From Clostridium culturomicium (GTDB lineage Bacteria > Bacillota > Clostridia > Clostridiales > Clostridiaceae): a stretch of 64,000 nucleotides of DNA. The stretch lies in assembly GCF_000821305.1 (NCBI RefSeq), contig NZ_CCXK01000015.1, positions 126,528 to 190,527 of the forward strand, read 5' to 3'. The notes beneath the pieces were generated by a model. That model searched no databases and was not told where the DNA came from. It saw nothing but the letters and a program-made list of their open reading frames with translations. Positions 44,795 through 54,930 of the stretch are shown in pieces (positions within the stretch are counted from its first letter, which is position 1; every line of letters starts with the position of its first letter). A program made the translations under genes and the position numbers.

Positions 44795-46459
44795 TTAAAC
44801 TATTTTTTTATTTTCTAACTTGTAGGTTTTATTACAAATTGCTGTAGTTGATTTTCTATGAGAAATTAGAATAATTGTCTTATCCTCACAATTTTCTTTA
44901 ATTGCTTTTAATATTTCTCCTTCATTTAAGGTATCTAAATTACTTGTAGGCTCATCTAAAATAAGGATATCTCCATCTCTTAAGAATGCTCTTGCCAGAC
45001 CAATTCTTTGCTTTTCTCCTGAAGAAAGATTTCCTCCAAGTTCTCCAACCTTAGTTTTATATCCTTTAGGAAGAGTTTCAATGAAGTTATGGATAGAAGC
45101 CTTTTTAGCTGCTTCAATAACCTGCTCCTCTGTTGCATTTAAATTACCTATTTTAATATTTTCCTCTATGGTATCATCAAATAAGTAAGTTTCCTGACTT
45201 ACTAAGGTCTGTGTTTTCCTAATAGACTCTGTATTAACGCCTTTAATATCTTTATTATCTAATTTAACAGTTCCCTTATTCGCATCCCAGAACCTCATAA
45301 TAAGTTTAATAAAGGTACTCTTTCCTATTCCACTTTCACCTATTAAAGCAATTTTATCGCCCTTTTGTATATCTATTGAAGCTTCATTAAATATCTTTTC
45401 TTTTCTATTTGGATAGTTAAAAGTTACCTTATCATATTCAACAACTTTCCCTTCTATTGACACTCCATCAGTAACTTCTTCAACCTGTGGTGCCTCATCT
45501 AATAACTCAAAAATTCTCTCTGCACAAGCAAAGGTTTGAAGCAGTGTATTAGAAAGATTGCTTAAGGCAACTACTGGTCCAAAGGATGAAGCTATTATTA
45601 CTATTCCCACCAGCATCCATGTAAAGGATAGGTTTCCTGCTGAATATTCAAAGAAGCCCACTCCAACGAAAGTTAAAATAGCAATCATTATTGTTAAATC
45701 TGTGATAGCTCTGATAATCCCCTCATGCTCTTTAATTTTATCTAAGCTCTCATTTAATCTCTTAGAATTATTGTTTATTTGATTTAATCTTTCTTCACCA
45801 TTTTTAAACAAAAGAACTTCTCTTAAACCTCTTAAGGCATCAAGAATGTAAGAGTTACTTTCTCCAAAGATATTTCTATACTGTACTCCAGCATCCTTAG
45901 CTAAAGCTGAAGATGCATATGGAATTATAAATCCTACTATTAAGAAAAATACTACTGATAAAATTCCAAACCATGGATTTATTACAAATAAAACGGCTGC
46001 TATTATAGTGTTGGTTCCGATAGCTATCGCAATTGGTGCTATAGTGTGAGCATAAAATACCTCTAAAAGCTCTATATCAGAGGTAATAAGAGAAATTAAA
46101 TTTCCCTTTTCTTTTCCTTCAAGCTTTGCTGGTGCTAATCTTCTTAACACTGTAAACATCTTATCTCTTAAAATATATAATATTTTAAAAGCAATGTAGT
46201 GCCCCGATAACTGCTCTCCATATCTTAAAAAACCTCTAAATAAAGCACATACTGCCATTACAATCATTGCACCTTTAAAAGTTATAAAGGTTACATCACC
46301 TATAAATGCTCCAATAGCAATTGCTCCAAAGCTGGCTATAGAAATTGATGCTAAAAATCCTATTATACCTAAGGTTATTGTAATCAACATTATAGGAGCT
46401 AATGGCTTGAGTTCAACTATTAATCTCTTCATTATCTGGAAGCCTGATCGTCTCTTCAT
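44795..46459 (-). CDS. Exporter-fold ABC transporter subunit (membrane + ATPase), second of pair
   Basis: 554 residues: six helices then an ATPase domain (Walker A 'GESGIGKSTF', signature 'LSSGEKQRIG', Walker B 'ILILDEPTSNLD', H-loop 'ISHRKSTT'). With the preceding gene it forms a heterodimer like CydDC or IrtAB. Fur-type boxes upstream of the pair favour an iron-related role (siderophore, haem or metal) over cytochrome bd assembly; that is inference. Starts 1 nt after the partner's stop. Confidence 0.88.
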   Translation of the reverse strand: MKRRSGFQIMKRLIVELKPLAPIMLITITLGIIGFLASISIASFGAIAIGAFIGDVTFITFKGAMIVMAVCALFRGFLRYGEQLSGHYIAFKILYILRDKMFTVLRRLAPAKLEGKEKGNLISLITSDIELLEVFYAHTIAPIAIAIGTNTIIAAVLFVINPWFGILSVVFFLIVGFIIPYASSALAKDAGVQYRNIFGESNSYILDALRGLREVLLFKNGEERLNQINNNSKRLNESLDKIKEHEGIIRAITDLTIMIAILTFVGVGFFEYSAGNLSFTWMLVGIVIIASSFGPVVALSNLSNTLLQTFACAERIFELLDEAPQVEEVTDGVSIEGKVVEYDKVTFNYPNRKEKIFNEASIDIQKGDKIALIGESGIGKSTFIKLIMRFWDANKGTVKLDNKDIKGVNTESIRKTQTLVSQETYLFDDTIEENIKIGNLNATEEQVIEAAKKASIHNFIETLPKGYKTKVGELGGNLSSGEKQRIGLARAFLRDGDILILDEPTSNLDTLNEGEILKAIKENCEDKTIILISHRKSTTAICNKTYKLENKKIV

Positions 46460-46460
46460 A

Positions 46461-48260
46461 TTAACAAACCTCCCTTACTTCTTCTAATTTATTTTGATTT
46501 TTTATCATTGATGAGTAATATCCATTTAATTTATTTAACTCTTCATGATTTCCTTTTTCAACTAAATTTCCTTTATTCATAACATATATCTCTTTTGCTT
46601 CCTTAACGTTAGCCAATCTATGAGATATAACTAATATGGTCTTTTCCTTTGAAAGCTCATATATAGCCTCCCAAATGCTTTCTTCACTTTCTACATCAAT
46701 GTTTGAAGTAGCTTCATCAAAGATAATCATTCTTCTATCTGCAAGTACGGCTCTAGCCAAAGCTAATCTCTGTTTTTGTCCCCCAGATAAAGCATTTCCA
46801 CCTTCACCAACATTTGTTGAAAGTCCGTCCTTTAAAGACTTAACAAAGTCATATAATCTAGCAGTTTTTAAAGCTTCTTCTATTTGTTTTTTAGATGCAT
46901 CCTTATTTCCCATAAGCAGGTTGTCTAAAATTGTTCCATTAAATATATAGCTGTTTGTACTTACTAATGCTATGTTTTCATAAATACATCCTGACGCTAT
47001 ATTCTCAACATTGGTATCATTAATTGATATTTCTCCATCTGTCACAGTATGACTATTTAGGATTAAAGATGCTATAGTACTTTTTCCTGAACCACTTTCC
47101 CCTACTATAGCTACCAAGCCCTTTGGTGAAATTTCCATATTAATATTATTTAATACCTTTCTCTCCCCATCATAGCTAAAGGATACATTCTTTACTGCTA
47201 CAGCAAGTTCATCAAACCTTGTATCTTCTGGTATTTTTATTTCCTTATTTTTTTCTTCTGCATCTAGAATTCCAAACATTCTATCTGAAGCAGCCATACC
47301 ATTCATAGCTATGTGGAAGTAGGATCCTAATAACCTTAATGGGATAAAGAATTCAGAAGAAAGCAGAATTATGATTAGCAGACTTCCAATTAATATTTCT
47401 CCTCTACTAAATTGTATTAAAGCTACAATTGTACCTGCTGCTGAACCACCAAAGGCAACTAAATCCATTATAGTTATAGAATTAAGTTGCATACTTAACA
47501 CCTTCATGGTAATTTTTCTAAAGCCTTCAGCTTCTTCATTCATCCTTATATGCTTCTCTTCATCTATATTAAATACCTTTAAGGTAGTTAAGCCTTGTAA
47601 ATTCTCAAGGAAGGTTCCTCCAAGATTTGAATAGCTCTTCCAATAATTCTTTAATATTCTCTTAGCAATTTTCATGATAGCTACTATTGATAATGGAATT
47701 AAAGGTACACATAGTATAAATACCAATGCAGCTTTAATTGATATAAAGCTCATGAAAATAAATAAAGTAATTGGTACTAAAAGTGCATATATAAATTGTG
47801 ATAAATACTTTCCAAAGTATATTTCTAATTGCTCTATTCCTTCAACCATTACTTGTACAACTGCTGAAGTACTTTCAACAGAACTGTAGCCTGTACCAAG
47901 AGTTAATAACTTTTTATAAATCAACTCTCTTAGTTGAACCCTTGCTGTTGATGATGCTAGATTTGAAAACTTAGCATATAAGATATTACATACAACTCTT
48001 GTAATCAATAAGGCTATAATAATACCTAACGCCACTGCTAAAGATACATTTCCCATAACCTTAAATTCCAATGCTGCCGAAATTAAACCTTTCTCTGCAA
48101 TCTTTAGGGTTTCACCTAAATATATCTTGTTTATAAAATTTCCAATAAAAAACACTATTATAATGTTGCATAATACCGCTATCCAATTAACTAAAACAGT
48201 TAATCCAATATATTTTTTTGAATCTCCACAAAGGTTTATCAACCTTTTATTAATCATCAT
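46461..48260 (-). CDS. Exporter-fold ABC transporter subunit (membrane + ATPase), first of pair
   Basis: 599 residues from ATG 48260 (GGAGGG seven bases before). Six membrane helices, then Walker A 'GESGSGKSTI', signature 'LSGGQKQRLA', Walker B 'RMIIFDEATSNID' and H-loop 'ISHRLANV'. The Walker B Glu and other catalytic residues are intact in both subunits. The promoter region has two to three Fur-like sites, so the pair is probably derepressed in iron limitation. Confidence 0.88.
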   Translation of the reverse strand: MMINKRLINLCGDSKKYIGLTVLVNWIAVLCNIIIVFFIGNFINKIYLGETLKIAEKGLISAALEFKVMGNVSLAVALGIIIALLITRVVCNILYAKFSNLASSTARVQLRELIYKKLLTLGTGYSSVESTSAVVQVMVEGIEQLEIYFGKYLSQFIYALLVPITLFIFMSFISIKAALVFILCVPLIPLSIVAIMKIAKRILKNYWKSYSNLGGTFLENLQGLTTLKVFNIDEEKHIRMNEEAEGFRKITMKVLSMQLNSITIMDLVAFGGSAAGTIVALIQFSRGEILIGSLLIIILLSSEFFIPLRLLGSYFHIAMNGMAASDRMFGILDAEEKNKEIKIPEDTRFDELAVAVKNVSFSYDGERKVLNNINMEISPKGLVAIVGESGSGKSTIASLILNSHTVTDGEISINDTNVENIASGCIYENIALVSTNSYIFNGTILDNLLMGNKDASKKQIEEALKTARLYDFVKSLKDGLSTNVGEGGNALSGGQKQRLALARAVLADRRMIIFDEATSNIDVESEESIWEAIYELSKEKTILVISHRLANVKEAKEIYVMNKGNLVEKGNHEELNKLNGYYSSMIKNQNKLEEVREVC

Positions 48261-48311
48261 AATATAGCCCTCCAAACTTTTTATTTATGTATAATCGATT
48301 TTACAAGTCAA

Positions 48312-48366
48312 TTGATAATTGTTATTATCTACCTTATAATATATTAAATGATAACCATTTTCAATA
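48312..48366. promoter_or_regulatory. Fur-like boxes upstream of the ABC pair
   Basis: TTGATAATTGTTATTATC (48312-48329) and ATGATAACCATTTTCAAT (48349-48366) are imperfect copies of the perfect box at 44730; a third partial site (attatcattt) follows at 48374-48383. Confidence 0.65.
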
Positions 48367-48397
48367 GTTTTATATTATCATTTACATTTAATTATAA

Positions 48398-48433
48398 AAA
48401 AACAGCACTAAATTATAATTTAGTACTGTTTCA
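48398..48433. terminator. Terminator after the AlaX-type gene
   Basis: 16-bp imperfect stem AAACAGCACTAAATTA / TAATTTAGTACTGTTT with a T run on the - strand. Confidence 0.88.
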
Positions 48434-48436
48434 TCC

Positions 48437-49627
48437 TTATTTTATTTTGCTTATTGCATAATTTAGAGCAGATTCTAAGTTATTGTTATTTTTTCCTCCG
48501 CCTTGAGCTTGAAGTGGACTACCGCCACCCTTTCCATCAATTAAAGTTATAGCATCTTTTAAAAGTTCATTCATTGAAATTCCTTTAAAATCCTTAGATG
48601 CCGCAAAAATTAGATTAGCTCTCTCTCCTGATGTAACTGCTACTAAAGCTAAGGTATTAGGATTATCAACAATTTTTGATACTACCTTGTTGACCTGCTT
48701 AACATCTTGGTTTTCAAAAATCTTTTTAACTACAGTTGCAGTTCCGATTCTTTCTCCTAATTCAACCATCTCTTTAACTTGATATTCAGCCACTTCTTCA
48801 CTTAATTTTTTATTTTGTGCTAAGGCTTCCTTCAATTTATCATTTAAATTCTTGATACCATTAAGAGCTTCATCTTCATTTCCATTTAAAAACCTGCAGA
48901 TAGAAGTTGTAAATCTATCTTTTCTGAAGGCATCCTCTATAGCTCTTTTTCCAGCAACATATTCTATTCTTGTTGCACCCTTATGTTTTTCCCATCGATT
49001 CACTTTAATCATTCTAAGCTCAATGGTTGAACTTGGATGAACTCCACAGCAGGCATTGATATCCAAATCACCTATTTTTACAACTCTGATTTGCTCATTT
49101 GTATTTGGAAGTGCTCTTCTCAGTCCAAGCTTCTTAAGATCTTTTTTATCTGGTAATAAAAATTCAACCGGTATATTTTCTCCAATAACTTCATTGGCAG
49201 CCCTTTCAGCTTCTCTTATAACGCTCTCTTCTAAATACCCTTCAATATCCACTGTACAGATTTCTCTTCCCATATGGAAGGCTACGGTGTTTGCATTAAA
49301 GAGTTTATAAAAGCACCCTGATAAAACGTGCTGTCCTAAATGCTGGTCCATTCCATCTTTTCTTCTTTCCCAATCAATGGAACATTTTAATTTATGAAGC
49401 TTTATTGGCTTTTTATTTAAAACATGATATATAACTCCCTCATCTTCATAAACTTCAATTACCGGTTCATTCTCTATAACTCCAAGGTCACAGAACTGAC
49501 CGCCTCCCCCTGGGAAGAAGGCAGTTTTATCAAGAACCACATGGAACTTTCCATCCTTTTCTTCAACTCTTTCAAGCTCTGCAGTAAAATCCTTAATATA
49601 TTGACTTTCATAAAATAACTTTTCCAT
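48437..49627 (-). CDS. Alanyl-tRNA editing protein (AlaX-L type, with DHHA1 domain)
   Basis: 396 residues resembling the editing half of alanyl-tRNA synthetase as a free protein; it should hydrolyse Ser or Gly wrongly attached to tRNA-Ala. The zinc site is present: HLGQH (about 97-101) and 'INACCGVHPSS' (about 190-200). The C-terminal DHHA1 domain ends 'DGKGGGSPLQAQGGG'. AAGGAG precedes the ATG. Followed 23 nt upstream by the 2-hydroxyacid dehydrogenase gene in the same direction. Confidence 0.92.
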   Translation of the reverse strand: MEKLFYESQYIKDFTAELERVEEKDGKFHVVLDKTAFFPGGGGQFCDLGVIENEPVIEVYEDEGVIYHVLNKKPIKLHKLKCSIDWERRKDGMDQHLGQHVLSGCFYKLFNANTVAFHMGREICTVDIEGYLEESVIREAERAANEVIGENIPVEFLLPDKKDLKKLGLRRALPNTNEQIRVVKIGDLDINACCGVHPSSTIELRMIKVNRWEKHKGATRIEYVAGKRAIEDAFRKDRFTTSICRFLNGNEDEALNGIKNLNDKLKEALAQNKKLSEEVAEYQVKEMVELGERIGTATVVKKIFENQDVKQVNKVVSKIVDNPNTLALVAVTSGERANLIFAASKDFKGISMNELLKDAITLIDGKGGGSPLQAQGGGKNNNNLESALNYAISKIK

Positions 49628-49650
49628 ATTATCTCCTTAATTTCTCTTGT

Positions 49651-50628
49651 TTATTTACTTGATTTACTTTTATATCCTGTAGAGAAATCTACTAAGTTTC
49701 TCATTTCTTCTCCATTTACATAGGCCTTTAAATTATCTATTGCAATTCTAACTATACGGTTATGTGTTTCTTTAAGATGGTAATCCCCAGAAACATGAGG
49801 AGTTATTATTGCATTTTTAATTGTCCATAATCTATGGTTACTTGGAAGTGGCTCTGGATCTGTTACATCAAGCCCAGCTCCCATAAGCTTTCCACTTTCT
49901 AAAGCATCACAAAGAGCTTCAGTGTCAATGCAGGTACCTCTTCCAACATTAAGTAAAGCTGCTCCATCCTTCATCTTTGCAATTCTCTTTGCATCAAACA
50001 TTTTATAAGTCTCTTTTGTGTTAGGCAGACTTAATGCTACCACATCAGCCTTTGGAAGAAGTTCATCTATTTTATCCATTAAATATAATTCATCTAAGTA
50101 ATCAGGTTTATTGGCATCTGTTCTTCTTACCCCAATAGTATAACCACCTAAAGCCTTAAATCTTTTAGCAAACTCTCCTCCTATATCTCCTAAACCAATA
50201 ATTAAGGCAGTTGAACCATATATAGATTTAACTTCCCCTTCATCCTTCCACTGGCTGCTGCTTTGGTTATCTCTATAAAAGTAAAGCTTCTTTAATATTG
50301 ATAAAAGCATACCTATCATATGCTCAGATATAGCTAAACCATAAGCCCCAGTAGCATTAGTTAGTATTGTCCCTGGCTTTAGAACCCCTTCTTTTACATA
50401 AATATCTGCTCCAGCACTATTTAGTTGGAGCCACTGCAAGTTTTTAGCTGCATGAAGTCTAAACGGCTCTATATTTCCTATTATTACATGAGCATCTGCA
50501 AGAGTAGCATTACTTATCTCCTGTGCCGAAGCAAAAATAAAGTTTCCACATGGCATTACCTTCATAAGTTCACACTTTTGGTCAGCATCCATTGGCATTA
50601 AAACAACTACATTAATTTCATCATACAT
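49651..50628 (-). CDS. D-2-hydroxyacid dehydrogenase family protein
   Basis: 325 residues, NAD(P)-dependent 2-ketoacid reductase fold. The nucleotide motif is 'ALIIGLGDIGGEFAKRF' (about 141-157), catalytic Arg in 'LLNVGRGTCIDTEAL', Glu in 'DVTDPEPLP', and His in 'ITPHVSGDYH'. The Gly-Asp-Ile-Gly form of the dinucleotide loop and the short N-terminal domain place it near the YgdH/GhrA-like groups. Substrate unknown. GGAGGGG precedes the ATG. Confidence 0.9.
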   Translation of the reverse strand: MYDEINVVVLMPMDADQKCELMKVMPCGNFIFASAQEISNATLADAHVIIGNIEPFRLHAAKNLQWLQLNSAGADIYVKEGVLKPGTILTNATGAYGLAISEHMIGMLLSILKKLYFYRDNQSSSQWKDEGEVKSIYGSTALIIGLGDIGGEFAKRFKALGGYTIGVRRTDANKPDYLDELYLMDKIDELLPKADVVALSLPNTKETYKMFDAKRIAKMKDGAALLNVGRGTCIDTEALCDALESGKLMGAGLDVTDPEPLPSNHRLWTIKNAIITPHVSGDYHLKETHNRIVRIAIDNLKAYVNGEEMRNLVDFSTGYKSKSSK

Positions 50629-50651
50629 ATTCTAGTCCCCTCCAAAATGAT

Positions 50652-52598
50652 TTATTTTAAGCAATGCATATATCCTTCGGCTTCATCCCAAGGTACAGAA
50701 AATCCCACACCTTTGGCACAAAATATTGAGGATGAAGTATACTCAGGGTCTGCATCTTTTTTATATCCTATTTTTTCAATAACTTCTGCAACATTATGAC
50801 ACTCCTCATAACCGCTGAATACCATACTTAAAGTGCCCTTACCCTTAGTAAAGGCTTGAAACTCAAGTGGATAATTCATAAACTCAGCCACTGGACCTTT
50901 TCCATGAATCACAACTCGGTTTCCAAATGTTTCAGGCTCCTCAAAAGTGCCACTCATTTTTTGAATATCACTCATAACTCTTCCTAAAAGACTTAAATCA
51001 ACATCCATTCTAAATTTATAAAACGGTTCTAAAAGTACCTTCTCAGCCTTTTCAAACCCCTGCCTGATGGCTCTTTTTGTAGCTTCTCTAAAATCCCCGC
51101 CTTCAGTGTGCTTATTATGAGCTCTACCTGTAATTAAAGTTATCTTTAGGTCTGTTATGGTTGAGCCTGTTAATATTCCCTTATGTTCTCTCTCAAACAC
51201 ATGTGTTCTGATTAAATTTTGATTTCCTGGAGTTAAAAAATCATTATGGCACTTATTTTCAAAGGTTATCCCTGAACCTCTTGGACCTTCCTCCAGCTTT
51301 AAGTGAACCTCTGCATAATGGCGCAAGGGTTCAAAATGTCCAAAGCCTTCAACCTGGCCTTTCATGGTTTCCTTGTATAATATCTCTGGTATACCGAATT
51401 CAACCTTAATATTAAATCTATCCAATAAAATTTCCTTTAATACCTCTATCTGAATTTTCCCCATGATACTTATGTATATTTCTTGGAATTCCTCACTCCA
51501 GGTGACATTAAGGCTAGCTTCTTCACTTTCAAGAATTTTAAAACACTTTAATACCTCTCTTGGGTTTAACCCTTCCTCAAACATTACCTTAGCTCTAAGG
51601 GTTGGAATCATGTCGTAAATTCCCCCCTTAACTCCAATTCCCATACCTGCTTTTAACCCCGTTAAACCTACCACTCCTATAATTTCTCCCGCTAAAGCCT
51701 CATCACAAACCTTATATTTAGTTCCATTATACCTTCTTATTTCATTTACTTTTTCTTGAACCTTTTCTTCCCCAACATCATAGTAAATTTCGTCTTTTAC
51801 CTTTAAACTACCACTCAAAAGTTTTAAAAAAGTAACTCGATTTCCTTTATCATCATACTTAACCTTAAATACCCTCGCAGTAAGTTTATCAGCACTATCA
51901 TAATCAGTCCTGGTAAGCTCATGGAATGTTTCCATAAACTCTACAACTCCCTCATCCTCAAGAGCTGACCCCTTATTGCAAATGAATATTTTTTCTTCCC
52001 TTATAAGAGTTCTCAATGTTTCTTTCCAAGTCTTAGAATCATATCCTTCTTCAAAATAAAGCTCCATGAGCTCTTCATCTCTTTCAGCGATAAATTCAGC
52101 TTCTTCATCTCTTAACTCATTTAAATTGGATGATTGAAATAGTGTAATATCTTTGCTAAGGCTTCGCCTTAACTCTTGAATCACCTCTAAAACTCTTGCA
52201 CCCACTCTATCAATTTTATTTATAAATATAAAGGTTGGTATATGATGTTTTCTAAGGAGTTTCCACACAGTTTCTGTATGTCCCTGCACTCCCTCAACAG
52301 CACTTACAATAACTATTGCATAATCCAATACACTTATTGCTCTTTCCATCTCTGGTGAAAAATCTATGTGTCCTGGAGTGTCAATTAAGAAATACTTTGA
52401 ATCTTTATAATCAAAAACACCAATATCCGAAAATACTGTTATTCCTCTTTCCTTTTCAATTTTATGACTATCTAAAAATGTTCCTTTATGATCTACTCTA
52501 CCTCGAGTTCTTATACTCTTACTATGGAAAAGCACCTGTTCAGAAAAAGTAGTCTTGCCAGCATCTACATGGGCAAAAATCCCAATAGACTTATTCAT
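50652..52598 (-). CDS. TetM/TetO-like ribosome-protection-type GTPase
   Basis: 648 residues, EF-G-like: G1 'AHVDAGKTT' (about 8-16), G2 'KERGITV', G3 'DTPGH', G4 'NKID', followed by domains II-V. Length equals that of Tet(M)/TetB(P). Canonical Tet(M) begins '[20 protein letters not shown]', whereas this has '[20 protein letters not shown]', so it is a divergent member and may serve a host translation role or protect from another ribosome-bound drug. ATG 52598 has AGGAGGAG four bases upstream; the longer frame to 52733 has none. Confidence 0.85.
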   Translation of the reverse strand: [648 protein letters not shown]

Positions 52599-52822
52599 GT
52601 CACTCCTCCTCTCTATTGTACTCATTAGGTTTATTTTACCACAAAGATAGGGATACATAGTAATTGGATTTAATAAAAATACTAACCTAGTAAAATAAGC
52701 TGGGATATTTATTACAATGAATAATAACTTCAAATTTGTTATCTCAGCCTTTACATGTTAGAATAATTATAATATTTAAAATTATTTAATATATATGCTT
52801 TAACTTTAGGGGGAAATGTTAG

Positions 52823-53218
52823 ATGCCAAATGAAAAAAGCACAGAAAAAACTAAGCAAAAATTAAAGAATAAATTAGAAACTCTTTTAAATGATGTTTAT
52901 ATGAATTTTACCCTTATTAAAGATTTGCACGAAGCAGCTTATAAGCTAAACCATGAATACAAAAAATTCTGGGATAAACATCCTGAAAAAACCAAACGAG
53001 AGTTATTAAAATCTCAACAAGATATTGAAATTCCAAATTGTACAAATAAATATAGTGAAATGATCTTTGGAATTAATAAAGTTGGTTTTTTCTATGGAGT
53101 AAAAAGACTATTTACTCCTGGAAAGCTCTCTTCAGAAGAGAAAATTAAAATAGCAGTAACTGCTGACAAATTCACTAACACACTAAAAAGTATCAATAAA
53201 AGTTTATGGGTAAAGTAG
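52823..53218 (+). CDS. Hypothetical protein, helical, lysine-rich
   Basis: 131 residues, very basic and predicted all-helical, without membrane spans. No family recognised. GGGGGAAA precedes the ATG. The stop codon lies inside the arm of the downstream terminator hairpin. Alone on the + strand between two - strand units. Confidence 0.6.
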   Translation: MPNEKSTEKTKQKLKNKLETLLNDVYMNFTLIKDLHEAAYKLNHEYKKFWDKHPEKTKRELLKSQQDIEIPNCTNKYSEMIFGINKVGFFYGVKRLFTPGKLSSEEKIKIAVTADKFTNTLKSINKSLWVK

Positions 53219-53242
53219 ATAGCTACTTTACCCATATTTTAC
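53205..53242. terminator. Terminator overlapping the stop codon
   Basis: TGGGTAAAGTAG (53207-53218) with CTACTTTACCCA (53223-53234), then TATTTTA. The TAG stop is part of the left arm. Confidence 0.85.
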
Positions 53243-53265
53243 ATCTTACCTTCTTTATTCCTAAT

Positions 53266-54435
53266 TTATTGGCTCTTTAAATTCTCTGATGCCTTAGAAC
53301 CTCTTATTATGAACATTAGCTCACCGAATTCCTCTTCACTCCATCCATATTTATAAAAGGTATCATAAATTTTTTTATCTCTTATCTTGTCATAAGCTCT
53401 TACTTGAACTTTTTCTCTTTTAAACCCAATATTAATATCTGAATAATTTGATATCACTCCCCCCTTATTTCCATAACAATTATCGTAAATATATATCATT
53501 GAAAATACTTTTCCTTTTAAAGGTTAATAATTTTCATTTACTCTATGGGCAAAGGTACTATTTCCATCGATCCACTCACTGCTATTCAACTTTTGTACAT
53601 GAGCACGTCCACATTGGCCATAAAACTTCCCACCACCTAGCTTTTCATAATAAGATATAAAATTATGAACCATAGCAGCTTCTCTTTCCTCATTAGTATA
53701 GGCAAGCTTAATGTTATTCACAACTAAATCAAAATAAAAAAATTTCTCCTTAAAATACTCCTCATATGCGGTTCTATCTTCTTCAAGTGATTTTATTAAA
53801 TCCTTTAAAAAGAATCTATCATAAAAACTCCCTATATTTTTAATTTTAATTACCATTTCCTTAATTGCCTCTGGTGGCTCGCCCAATCCCTGCATAAGAT
53901 TATTTATATATATACCTGTTGTAGATGTTTCATGTTCAATATCTATTGGCACTAATGTAAGCTTTTTATCCCCCGGTAATTCCTTATTTAGCTCATAATA
54001 ATATTTAAACAGCTCATAAGTATCTTGATTATTTGCATAGGTTGACTTAAACTTATTTAAAATATTGAGCAATAACTCTTCATCTCCGGTTTCTAGATAT
54101 TGATTTAATAATTCCCCAGAAGCTATAGACATTTCTACCACGATGTTCCGAACTCCATATTCTTTAATAAAATAGGTTGCTAAGTACTTCTCCATATCAT
54201 AACTCATAGCAACTCCATGAGCCTCACCTGATAAAAATAAATCATAATCTTCATAAACGGAATCTATAATATTAATCTCATTATAATCTCCATTCAAATC
54301 CAAACTCTGTCCTGATACTACAAGTATGACAGCTTCTCTTATCACTTTACCTGGTTTAGTAAAAATAAAAAAAACTAGAGTAAAAATTATCAACATTACA
54401 CCTGATGTCAAAAGAATTTTTTTCTTCTTAGACAT
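53266..54435 (-). pseudogene. EreA/ChaN-superfamily-like protein gene split by an in-frame TAA
   Basis: The frame from ATG 54435 gives 303 residues and stops at TAA 53524-53526. The same frame continues without shift as PLKGKVFS then MIYIYDNCYGNKGG... to a stop at 53266, giving about 389 codons in all. The 'SGEAHG' motif (about 68-73) and 'GQCGRAHVQK' (about 277-286) are placed like the active-site Glu/His motifs of the erythromycin-esterase and ChaN/TIKI group; an N-terminal helix (about 7-27) would anchor it outside. The single TAA is best read as a nonsense mutation or sequencing error; readthrough is possible but unproven. The family call is moderate only. Confidence 0.75.
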
Positions 54436-54453
54436 AACTCTTCACTCCAAACT

Positions 54454-54930
54454 TTAAATATCAAAGACCTCTTTTTGTTTTTTCTTCATACTAAATCCTA
54501 TAAGGAAAATAGTCATCATTATTAAAAATCCTGCAATTTCAGCAATTAATACTGTAGTCATAGTTATTTCATTAGGATTATTCTCAACTAATACCCCTAT
54601 TCTAGCTGTAAGAATACTTAACGGTGCTGAAAATCCTTGACATAAGACTGCTAAAATCATGCTTCTTTTATCATCTGACACAACAACAAATTGCCAAATA
54701 TAAATTGCTAAAGAAATAATCCCACTTAAATTTGCTAATAAAGTTGCTTTAAATGAGTTTTTCATATACTCACTAAATATTCCACCAACCATGCCCCAAT
54801 AAATCATAAAAAATATTGGTCCAACATACATAAGTATAGTTGAAAGCCATGGAACTATTATTAGACAATTAAAAAGTATACCAATAACTATTGGTGATAA
54901 TATAAGCAGTACTGCTTTAGACTTTTTCAT
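54454..54930 (-). CDS. Multi-pass membrane protein, unknown
   Basis: 158 residues with five predicted helices and a short charged C-terminal tail. No family recognised. TTGGAGG precedes the ATG. It is 18 nt upstream of the broken EreA/ChaN-like gene and probably in its operon. Confidence 0.65.
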   Translation of the reverse strand: MKKSKAVLLILSPIVIGILFNCLIIVPWLSTILMYVGPIFFMIYWGMVGGIFSEYMKNSFKATLLANLSGIISLAIYIWQFVVVSDDKRSMILAVLCQGFSAPLSILTARIGVLVENNPNEITMTTVLIAEIAGFLIMMTIFLIGFSMKKKQKEVFDI

